A DNA stretch of 64,000 bases from Solwaraspora sp. WMMD1047 (GTDB taxonomy: Bacteria > Actinomycetota > Actinomycetes > Mycobacteriales > Micromonosporaceae), in NCBI RefSeq assembly GCF_029626155.1, contig NZ_JARUBL010000001.1, positions 1,240,001-1,304,000 of the forward strand. The letters run 5' to 3'. Shown in pieces: positions 50,935 to 57,077 of this stretch; within the stretch, counting starts at the first letter, position 1, and every line of letters begins with the position of its first letter. The notes under the pieces were generated by a model that did not search any database, was not told the origin of the DNA, and was given only the letters and a program-made list of their open reading frames with translations. The position numbers and the translations under genes are program-made.

Positions 50935-50999
50935 TTGATGATCTGAGCACCAGTGCTGTTAAACGGCACCGATAACAGCACTGGTGCTCAGATCATCAA
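50935..50999. repeat. 27-bp perfect inverted repeat with 11-nt loop
   Basis: Arms 50935-50961 and 50973-50999 are perfectly complementary; the arm core is GAGCACCAGTGCTGTTA and its complement. The arms are much less G+C-rich than the genome. It lies 160 nt after the arginase-family gene and 75 nt before the stop of the converging gene at 51075. It may be a bidirectional terminator or a mobile palindromic element. The rest of 50776-51074 holds no recognisable gene. Confidence 0.9.
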
Positions 51000-51074
51000 C
51001 CGTTCGACGCCCGCCCCCTGTGCAGCGGGGAGCGGCGCCACCACGGAGGACCTGAGGCCGGCCGTTCGAGGGGT

Positions 51075-51464
51075 TCACCCCGTCCCGTTCGTCGGGGGCT
51101 CGATCCGTCTCAGATGATCGAGCGCCAACCGGGCCGCACGACACAGTCCGGTCTCCGTCCCGAGTCGGGCGCCGCACGCGCACACCCCCGTCTTCCCGTT
51201 CGGGGAGTGCCGCTCGATGGTCATCCGAAGGGCGTGCGCCCGGACGTCGGCGGGGATCGGGTCGGGGCCGGGGGTTGAGTCCAGATCCTGGTACGCCCCG
51301 GACAGGGTTCCGGTGAGGAACGGCGGAACCACGAACCGGTGTGCCGCATTCTCCGGGACTTCCCTGCCGGCGGCGCTTCCGGTATCGGTCCGCACTCTCC
51401 GCTCCCGCTTCCGGGGTGGTCGACCGCCGATGGAACGCCACTCCCACGGCGTCCCCCACGTCAC
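51075..51464 (-). CDS. small Cys-containing protein, unrecognised
   Basis: 129 residues from the GTG at 51464 with GGAGAG six bases before it. The N-terminal half is Arg-rich and possibly disordered (GGRPPRKRERRVRTDTG). The C-terminal part looks conserved: ADVRAHALRMTIERH, then TGVCACGARLGTETGLCRAARLALDHLRR, where CxC and a later Cys could bind a metal. No family recognised. It follows the mini DivIVA-domain gene on the same strand after 106 nt, so the two may be linked. An internal start giving only the C-terminal part is possible. Confidence 0.55.
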   Translation of the reverse strand: MTWGTPWEWRSIGGRPPRKRERRVRTDTGSAAGREVPENAAHRFVVPPFLTGTLSGAYQDLDSTPGPDPIPADVRAHALRMTIERHSPNGKTGVCACGARLGTETGLCRAARLALDHLRRIEPPTNGTG

Positions 51465-51570
51465 CGGTCACTCTCCAATTGGCGGCGCTTCGCCTCGGCG
51501 TCCGCGTCAAAATCGGGTACCGCCTGCCTGCCTTGGCAGTCGGCGCGGTCGACGGTCGGGACGGCCGGGT

Positions 51571-51981
51571 TCACGACGGCGCCCATCGGTGGAACTGGGG
51601 CTGCCAGTCACGCAGCGCCTGCTTGATCCGCAGGTTCTCCGCCCTGGTGGTGGCCAGCTCGGCGCGCAGCGCCGCCAGCTCGTCGGCGACCAGGTGCAGG
51701 AACGCGTGTACCTCGCCGGGGTCGCACCCGCGCCGGGCACTGTCGGTGAAGCGGCGGTCCCGCACCTGGGCGGGGCTGATCGGCTCCCGCTCCACCCGCC
51801 GGTAGTAGGCGCCGCCGTTCGGCATCCGCCGCGCCAGCCGGGGCCGTCCTCCCCCGTTCGGGTGACCGGCGGGACCGCCGGTGCGGGTTTGCAGGTCGGC
51901 GAGGAGTTTCGCTCGCCGCCGGTGTGCCGGGATGAGCCGCCTGAGCAGTCTGCGCACGGAGAACCACCCTCTCGGGATCAC
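51571..51981 (-). CDS. small DivIVA-domain protein
   Basis: 136 residues from the GTG at 51981; the GTG at 51957 (VRRLLRRLIPAHRRR) is an alternative. A basic N-terminal stretch (RRLLRRLIPAHRRRAKLL) is followed by a DivIVA-like unit at about 70-130: ISPAQVRDRRFTDS, RRGCDPGEVHAFLHLVADEL, then a short coiled coil (ALRAELATTRAENLRIKQAL). It lacks the long coiled coil of the Scy- and FilP-like proteins in this window. Its job is unknown; the motif suggests membrane or pole association. A 15-bp-stem hairpin lies 35 nt before the start. Confidence 0.75.
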   Translation of the reverse strand: MIPRGWFSVRRLLRRLIPAHRRRAKLLADLQTRTGGPAGHPNGGGRPRLARRMPNGGAYYRRVEREPISPAQVRDRRFTDSARRGCDPGEVHAFLHLVADELAALRAELATTRAENLRIKQALRDWQPQFHRWAPS

Positions 51982-52015
51982 GGATGACGCCGGGTTGTGC
52001 CGTGAATGGTTGGAA

Positions 52016-52059
52016 GGGTGGCCCGACCCCGGATAGGGGCAGGCGGGGTCGGGCCACCC
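52016..52059. promoter_or_regulatory. 15-bp perfect stem-loop upstream of the mini DivIVA gene
   Basis: Arms GGGTGGCCCGACCCC (52016-52030) and GGGGTCGGGCCACCC (52045-52059) with a 14-nt loop. It lies between divergent genes, so it is not at the 3-prime end of either. On the minus strand it would be in the leader of the 51981 gene and is followed by TTCCAACCATT. Possible attenuator or small RNA. Confidence 0.6.
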
Positions 52060-52226
52060 GCTCTACGACCGCAGCCTCAATCGGCGGTACGACCACAGAG
52101 CCGCTGTGCAGTGGTTGAGCGGTTGGGTGTGGGTCCGGTCCCGGCGGCGTAACGGATTGGCGGGCGCTGACGGAGCGGAACCGAACCCGGTAACAGAATC
52201 ACCCTCCCCCTTACGTATGTCAAGTG

Positions 52227-52239
52227 CGTCAAGTTGACG
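52227..52239. promoter_or_regulatory. palindrome CGTCAAGTTGACG with adjacent direct repeat, possible operator
   Basis: Perfect 6-nt arms around a central G, 34 nt before the AlpA-like gene; GTCAAG is repeated at 52219 and 52228. It overlaps the likely -35 region of that gene and could be an autoregulatory operator. Confidence 0.4.
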
Positions 52240-52261
52240 GGGCTGCTAGGCGTCACCTCCG

Positions 52262-52267
52262 TACGTT
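52262..52267 (+). promoter_or_regulatory. -10 hexamer TACGTT, leaderless spacing
   Basis: TACGTT ends 6 nt before the ATG at 52274 and there is no ribosome site, so the mRNA probably starts at the ATG. Confidence 0.5.
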
Positions 52268-52273
52268 CGTTTC

Positions 52274-52462
52274 ATGCGGTTGGCTGGGATGGCGGAGATC
52301 CAACAGATGCTCGGGGGCGTATCCCGCCAACGAGCCTCGGAGATCGTCAACCGGGCGTCCTTCCCAGCGCCCTTGGACACCCTTGCGACCGGTCGGATCT
52401 GGTCACGCGAGCAGGTTGCCGACTGGATCAAGAAACACCGCTCGACTCAGCGCGAAGACTGA
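52274..52462 (+). CDS. AlpA/MerR-like helix-turn-helix DNA-binding protein
   Basis: 62 residues, ATG start. A winged-helix core typical of excisionase/AlpA proteins: MAEIQQMLGGVSRQRASEIV as the HTH, then FPAPLDTLATGRIWSREQVADWIKKH. These bind DNA as regulators or recombination directionality factors. No integrase, attachment site or phage gene is nearby, so a regulator role is more likely. Leaderless start and an upstream palindrome suggest self-control. Confidence 0.85.
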   Translation: MRLAGMAEIQQMLGGVSRQRASEIVNRASFPAPLDTLATGRIWSREQVADWIKKHRSTQRED

Positions 52463-52490
52463 CCTGGCTTCCCCGAGCTGAAACGTCGAT

Positions 52491-52536
52491 GTTGAGACGC
52501 TGCGGTGTCGCTGGGGCAACCACAGAACGTCTCAAC
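52491..52536. repeat. inverted repeat GTTGAGACG / CGTCTCAAC
   Basis: 9-bp perfect arms with a 28-nt loop, 28 nt after the AlpA-like stop. Could be a weak terminator or a binding site. Confidence 0.35.
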
Positions 52537-52603
52537 GCCTGCTCTGAACCGCGTTGAAGGGCGGGCGGGTCTTGGTGGGCCGGGGTGGGATGGGCGATCG
52601 CGT

Positions 52604-52609
52604 TAGGAT
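52604..52609 (+). promoter_or_regulatory. -10 hexamer TAGGAT, leaderless spacing
   Basis: TAGGAT ends 6 nt before the GTG at 52616; no ribosome site is present. Confidence 0.5.
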
Positions 52610-52615
52610 TCGGGG

Positions 52616-53275
52616 GTGGCGCTGTTGCATCGGGCGACGATGGTCCCGACCAGGCTGGAACTCATTGCCGGTTGGCTACCGGGGCAGCCCTGGTATCAGG
52701 GGCCAGATCCGGCGGAACTTGAGCGGGTGGCGTCGTACCGGTTCGATGATCCCGCCGGCGCGGTCGGCATGGAAACCCTGCTGGTCCGGTGTGGCGACGG
52801 GCAGCTCTATCAGGTGCCGTTGACCTATCGGGACGCCCCGTTCGACGGCGGTGACGAGCGGCTGCTCGGCACGGGCGAGCATTCCGCGCTCGGCCGGCGC
52901 TGGATCTACGACGCCTGCGGCGATCCGGTCTACGCGGCAACCCTGGCGAGCGTCATCGTCGGCGAAGTGGGACAGGCCGACGAGTTCTACGAGACGGAGG
53001 GCCAACTCGACCGGCGCGAGCGGAGCATGACCGTCACCGGCGAGGCCGGGAGCGACTGGACTGGTGGCGAGTCCGTCGACACCGGTGTCGGGGCTGTTCG
53101 TTCGGTGCGATCCGCCGATCCCACGATCCTGGTCACGGACCGGGTGGAACTCTCCGTGATCCGGCGCCTCGACCGACCCGATGGTGCCGATGCGGTGCAG
53201 GGCGCGATGTTGAGCGGCACCTGGCCGGGGCAACCGACGCCCCGCCCGCTGGCCTGGGCCTGTCCACTCTCCTGA
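52616..53275 (+). CDS. maltokinase N-terminal cap-like domain protein
   Basis: 219 residues, GTG start. ATMVPTRLELIAGWLPGQPWY, VASYRFDDPAGAVGMETLLV, YQVPLTYRDAPFDGGDERL and HSALGRRWIYDACGDPVY match the N-terminal cap of actinobacterial maltokinases and the related stand-alone proteins (often mislabelled 1,4-alpha-glucan branching). No kinase domain follows, so this is a cap-only protein. Role unknown; perhaps a regulator or partner in trehalose/glycogen metabolism. Convergent with the O-methyltransferase-like gene. Confidence 0.85.
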   Translation: MALLHRATMVPTRLELIAGWLPGQPWYQGPDPAELERVASYRFDDPAGAVGMETLLVRCGDGQLYQVPLTYRDAPFDGGDERLLGTGEHSALGRRWIYDACGDPVYAATLASVIVGEVGQADEFYETEGQLDRRERSMTVTGEAGSDWTGGESVDTGVGAVRSVRSADPTILVTDRVELSVIRRLDRPDGADAVQGAMLSGTWPGQPTPRPLAWACPLS

Positions 53276-53312
53276 CCGACGACAGCCGGCCTACCTGCGC
53301 ATCAGCCGGCCC

Positions 53313-53894
53313 CTAGATCCGGGCGCCGACCACCAGCCCCGATCCCCAAGCCATGGCGGTCGCCCGTAGCCCGGCCACCCGGGGCAGCCGGTCCAGGAAT
53401 CCGTCGACGCGTTCCTGGTGTTCGGCGGGCCAGGTCGGCTGCGGCAGCAGGTCGTCGCCCACGTAGAGGCCGCCGGGCCGCAGCAGGGCGAGCACGTCGT
53501 CGAGACGGTGGAACTTGCCGGGAAGACAGTCCACGAAGGCCAGATCGAAGGGCTCACCGTCGTAGTCGGTCAGCCACCCGTCGACGTCGGCGGACTCGAA
53601 GCTGACCCGAGGATCGGCGCCCAGCCGGGCGACGGCTACCGCTTGCACCCGGGGATCGATCTCCACGCTGATCAGCCGCGCGTCGGCGGACATGCCGTCG
53701 AGCAACCAGGCGGCGCCGGCACCGGCGCCGGTGCCCAACTCCAGGATGCGGCCTGCCGGCTTGCTCGCGGCGAGGGTCGCCAGCATGGCCCCGGTCCGGT
53801 TCTCGCACGACATCTCGAAACCGAGTGCTGCCGCATCGGCCAGGATTCCCGCCAGCGCCTCGGGCACGCGAACTGGTTCGTCCTGCACTGTCAC
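53313..53894 (-). CDS. O-methyltransferase-like class I SAM methyltransferase
   Basis: 193 residues, GTG with GGAAGGGA upstream. SAM-binding ILELGTGAGAGAAWLL (glycine loop), LISVEIDPRV (acidic ribose contact), FESADVDGWL, FDLAFVDCLPGKFH and LLRPGGLYVGDDL give the catechol-O-methyltransferase-like fold. The metal-binding Asp set of that family is partly present (FVDCL, VGDDL). Shorter than usual (about 210-220). Last gene of a minus-strand trio (55280-53313), 15 nt after the DUF6767-type gene. Substrate unknown. Confidence 0.85.
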   Translation of the reverse strand: MTVQDEPVRVPEALAGILADAAALGFEMSCENRTGAMLATLAASKPAGRILELGTGAGAGAAWLLDGMSADARLISVEIDPRVQAVAVARLGADPRVSFESADVDGWLTDYDGEPFDLAFVDCLPGKFHRLDDVLALLRPGGLYVGDDLLPQPTWPAEHQERVDGFLDRLPRVAGLRATAMAWGSGLVVGARI

Positions 53895-53909
53895 TCCCTT
53901 CCCGGGCGA

Positions 53910-54089
53910 CTACCTCCCTGGACCCGTCCGGGTTCGATGCAGCCCGGCGCGCAGTTCATCGTCGCTCATCACCAGGTAGACCAGTCCGCAGTCCTGCGGG
54001 CCGGTGGCGCCGGGTAGGCAGAGCGTGCAAGGTTCGCCCGGCCGGATCGGGCACTTCGGCTCCGGGCGGCGGGACGGTCGTGCGGTCAT
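53910..54089 (-). CDS. small DUF6767-type Cys-rich protein
   Basis: 59 residues from the ATG at 54089, preferred over the in-frame start at 54131 since the conserved part starts here. KCPIRPGEPCTLCLPGATGPQDC contains four Cys in a CPxRPGEPCTLC...DC pattern typical of the actinobacterial DUF6767 proteins, then LVYLVMSDDELRAGL. Probably zinc-binding; function unknown. It sits between the unrecognised 375-residue gene and the methyltransferase gene on one transcript. Confidence 0.78.
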   Translation of the reverse strand: MTARPSRRPEPKCPIRPGEPCTLCLPGATGPQDCGLVYLVMSDDELRAGLHRTRTGPGR

Positions 54090-54152
54090 GTCCCCATGTT
54101 CGCCCAGCGCTTCATCCCGGACCAGGGCCATCAGTCCCGGCCGGCTGGCGCG

Positions 54153-55280
54153 TCAATCGCTGTCCGTGGCGGCCAGCACGGACAGCTCTCGCCGGTCGGC
54201 GCGGATGGCGACCAGTCCGAGGTCCCAGGCGACCCGGTCGAACCAGTCGGTGTCGGCGTCGAAGGTGTACCAGGCGCAATCGTCAACCAGCCGCTCCACC
54301 TGGGCGGGGGAGGCATCGGGCGGGGCGCCCGCCAGCGCGGCGATCGACCGCCAGGCGGCCAACCGGCCGAACGCGCCACGCTCACCGGACCGGTACGCCC
54401 CACCCGTCGCGGCCGCGGTGAAGAGCCGCCGCCAGATGTCGGCCGGTGACCGCTCGGCCAGGACGAGCCGATCCCGGTCGTCGAGCCCGGAAAGACACTC
54501 CAGTCCGAGGCCGAACAGCAGCCCGACGACGGTACCCGGCGCGATGTCCAGATCGTCGGCGAGGAGATAGGTGCGGGCCTCGAACCGGCCGTTGGAGTCC
54601 TCGACCCAGTTCAGGACGGCCGCACCGATCGCCGTCGCCGTCGATGCGGTGGTGGTCTCCGCCGCCACCGCCGGTCCGGTGGCGGGCCGCGCCAGCGTCG
54701 GACCGGAGAGGGCACGATGGCCGGGACCGGGGAGGTCGTGGGGCTGGGCGGCGGCGGTGCCCGCCTTGTCCAGCGTGGTCAGGGACAGGGGCAGCCAGCC
54801 GAGAGGGTGGGCGGCGCGGTGCGGCGACCCAGCCCACCCGCAGACCCAGGGTGTCTTTTCGACGGCCGCGCCGGCCAGCAGCAGTTCGTGCGTCAGACAG
54901 GCGTTGAGGTCCGCGATCGGTCCGTCCTGCGCCGCGCCGCTGTCGAGCAGCACTGCCGCCAGCTCGTCGGCGGGATGGTGGGTGGCCAGCAGGGCGGCCG
55001 CGTAGCGGGTGATGCCGGCGTCGGCGACGCCGTTGACCAGCCGACAGGTTGGTTCAAGGTGGTCTGCCCCGGGTGCGGTGGCCAGCAGTCGCACCAGCGG
55101 GGGAAGGACGCTGCGGAACTGCCAGGTCGCGCGGCCGTACCGACTGGCGACCGCCAGGCCGAGCTCCACCAGGAAGCCGGCGTCGCCCTCGGCAAGGCGC
55201 CGTTCACTGAGCCGCCAGACCTCCGCCGCCTCCCTCTCCTGCCCCAACCCGCGAAGGAGCCGCTCGATCTGGTCGCCCAC
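54153..55280 (-). CDS. unrecognised cytoplasmic protein, mostly helical
   Basis: 375 residues from the GTG at 55280. That start is chosen because TACCCT ends 6 nt before it; the frame stays open far upstream, opposite the 55464 gene, but without coding signs. No family recognised. Visible features are an N-terminal helical part (IERLLRGLGQEREAAEVWRL, LPPLVRLLATAPG), a middle Ala/Thr-rich linker (about 180-220) and a C-terminal half with TYLLADDLDIAPGTVVGLLF and DDCAWYTFDADTDWFDRVAW. No signal peptide or membrane segment. It heads the trio with the DUF6767-type and methyltransferase genes. Confidence 0.6.
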   Translation of the reverse strand: MGDQIERLLRGLGQEREAAEVWRLSERRLAEGDAGFLVELGLAVASRYGRATWQFRSVLPPLVRLLATAPGADHLEPTCRLVNGVADAGITRYAAALLATHHPADELAAVLLDSGAAQDGPIADLNACLTHELLLAGAAVEKTPWVCGWAGSPHRAAHPLGWLPLSLTTLDKAGTAAAQPHDLPGPGHRALSGPTLARPATGPAVAAETTTASTATAIGAAVLNWVEDSNGRFEARTYLLADDLDIAPGTVVGLLFGLGLECLSGLDDRDRLVLAERSPADIWRRLFTAAATGGAYRSGERGAFGRLAAWRSIAALAGAPPDASPAQVERLVDDCAWYTFDADTDWFDRVAWDLGLVAIRADRRELSVLAATDSD

Positions 55281-55286
55281 CTCCGC

Positions 55287-55292
55287 AGGGTA
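55287..55292 (-). promoter_or_regulatory. -10 hexamer TACCCT, leaderless spacing
   Basis: On the minus strand TACCCT ends 6 nt before the GTG at 55280; GCGGAG between them could also serve as a weak ribosome site. Confidence 0.45.
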
Positions 55293-55451
55293 ACCGTGCA
55301 GATCTTGGCGACAGCTGACCCGGCAGCGCCCGTCCCATAAGGTAATCAGTGGCGGCGGCTTCACCGACGACCACAGGTCGGTGGCGACGGCGGACCCCGA
55401 CGTCCAGCTCGTCGACCCGGAGCGCTGGTACGCGGCGACCTGAGCTGGCTC

Positions 55452-55457
55452 CACCCT
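55452..55457 (+). promoter_or_regulatory. -10-like hexamer CACCCT
   Basis: CACCCT ends 6 nt before the GTG at 55464, one base off the TACCCT seen before two other genes. Confidence 0.35.
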
Positions 55458-55463
55458 CAGCCG

Positions 55464-57014
55464 GTGTCGGGGTTTGCGAGGATGGCCGATGTGGAGGGAC
55501 GTGGCTGGTCGCGGTTGTCCAAGCGGATGAGAGGGCTGACCGGTGCCGAACGGCGGGTGACGGTCGGGTTCGAGCGGGGCGAGCCGGTCGACCTGCGGGA
55601 CTTGGCCGAACCGGTCCGGGCCGGCGTCCTGGCCGACCTGCTGACCGGCTGCGAGCGGCCCGGCCGGGCCGCGCTGCGGCTGCGGAACGCCCGGATCGAG
55701 GGACGGCTGGATCTGCGCAACGCTGAGGTCGCCGTACCGGTGCGGTTCGCCGATTCCACCTTCACCGACACCCCCTGCCTCGACGACGCCCGCGCGGCCA
55801 GCCTGCTGTTCACCGACTGCGTCCTGCCCGGACTGCGCGCCCGACTGCTGGAGCTCCGTGGCGACCTGGTGTTGCGCGGCTGCGCCGTGACCGGCCCGGT
55901 CGACCTGCGCGACGCCCGGGTCGGCGGGACGGTGAACCTGGACGGCGCCCGGCTGGCCGCCGCCGGGGAGGCGGTCGACGAGACCCGCGCGGCGGGCCGG
56001 GGCGCGGGGGTGGCGCTGGCCGGCGCGCGGATGACGGTGACCGGCAACCTGCATGCCCGGGGCGGCTTCACCGCGGTCGGGCAGGTCTGGCTCGGCGGCG
56101 CGACGATCGGCGGTACGGCCGACTTCGACGGCGCCGTGATCAGCAACCCGGGCGGGCTGTCGCTGAGCGCCGACCGGCTGACCGTCGGCGGCAGCCTGAC
56201 CGCCCGGTACGGCTTCCGCGCCGACGGGGACGTGATCCTGATCCACGCCCAGGTGGGCAGCCAGCTCAACTTCACGAACGCCCGGCTGGGCAGCTCCGGA
56301 TTCTCGGCGCTGCACCTCGGCGGTGCCCGGGCCGGCACGCTCTGGCTGAACTTCGCCGAACCGCCGGACGGGCGGGTCCGGCTCTCCGGCCTGACCGTCG
56401 ACTCGATCTTCGACGATCCGGCCACCTGGTCGGCCGAGCTGGACCTGATCGGCTGCACCTACCGGTTGATCGTCGCCCGGCTGCCGTCGGCGCCGGACGA
56501 GCCGTCGCCGACCGTGCAGGTCGAGGTCGGCCAACGACTGGACTGGCTGACCCGCAGCCCGGACGGCTACGCCCCGCAGCCGTACGAGCAGCTCGCCGAC
56601 TTCTACCGGCGCAACGGGCAGGATCCGGAGGCCCGGCGGGTGCTGCTGGCCAAGCAGCGCCGGCGCCGGGCCACCCTACGCTGGCCGGGCCGGCTGGCCG
56701 GGTACGCGCTGGACGGGCTGGTCGGCTACGGCTACCGCACCTGGCTGGCCGGGCTGTGGTTGGTCGTGTTCTGGGCGGTCGGGACCGCCACCTTCGTGGC
56801 CCGGCCGCCGCAGCCGCGCAACCCGGCCGAGGCGCCCACCCCGGACGCCGCGTTGCAGGCCCTCGACCTGCTCCTGCCGATCATCAACCTCGGCCACGAC
56901 GGGGCCTGGAAGCCGGCCGGCTGGAGCCAGTACGTGGCCGCCGCGCTGGTGATCGCCGGCTGGGTGTTGACCACCGCCGCCGTCGCCGGCCTCACCCGCC
57001 TCTTCAACCGCTGA
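55464..57014 (+). CDS. pentapeptide-like repeat membrane protein
   Basis: 516 residues from the GTG at 55464; the ATG at 55482 is an alternative without a better ribosome site. Residues about 60-330 repeat A(D/N)LxG-like turns (ALRLRNARIEGRLDLRNAEV, LVLRGCAVTGPVDLRDARV, LGGATIGGTADFDGAVI), a right-handed quadrilateral or beta-helix. A linker with YEQLADFYRRNGQDPEARRVLLAKQ follows and two membrane segments end the protein (TWLAGLWLVVFWAVGTATFV; YVAAALVIAGWVLTTAAVAG). Streptomyces homologues are labelled membrane-associated oxidoreductase without evidence. The beta-helix is likely cytoplasmic. Role unknown. Confidence 0.78.
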   Translation: MSGFARMADVEGRGWSRLSKRMRGLTGAERRVTVGFERGEPVDLRDLAEPVRAGVLADLLTGCERPGRAALRLRNARIEGRLDLRNAEVAVPVRFADSTFTDTPCLDDARAASLLFTDCVLPGLRARLLELRGDLVLRGCAVTGPVDLRDARVGGTVNLDGARLAAAGEAVDETRAAGRGAGVALAGARMTVTGNLHARGGFTAVGQVWLGGATIGGTADFDGAVISNPGGLSLSADRLTVGGSLTARYGFRADGDVILIHAQVGSQLNFTNARLGSSGFSALHLGGARAGTLWLNFAEPPDGRVRLSGLTVDSIFDDPATWSAELDLIGCTYRLIVARLPSAPDEPSPTVQVEVGQRLDWLTRSPDGYAPQPYEQLADFYRRNGQDPEARRVLLAKQRRRRATLRWPGRLAGYALDGLVGYGYRTWLAGLWLVVFWAVGTATFVARPPQPRNPAEAPTPDAALQALDLLLPIINLGHDGAWKPAGWSQYVAAALVIAGWVLTTAAVAGLTRLFNR

Positions 57015-57064
57015 ACCCGGCCGGGACCGCTGAACCCGGCCGGGACCGCTGAACCCGGCCGGGA
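57008..57064. repeat. three tandem 19-bp units at convergent gene ends
   Basis: Three exact copies of CCGCTGAACCCGGCCGGGA. The first includes the TGA stop of the 55464 gene. Each unit contains the palindrome CCCGGCCGGG, so the array may act as a weak terminator between converging genes. Confidence 0.85.
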
Positions 57065-57077
57065 CCGCCCGGAAGGC

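Noticed and set aside
52274-52462. Possible excisionase of an integrated element
   Set aside because: No integrase, attachment-site repeat, tRNA or phage gene nearby; a regulator role is simpler.
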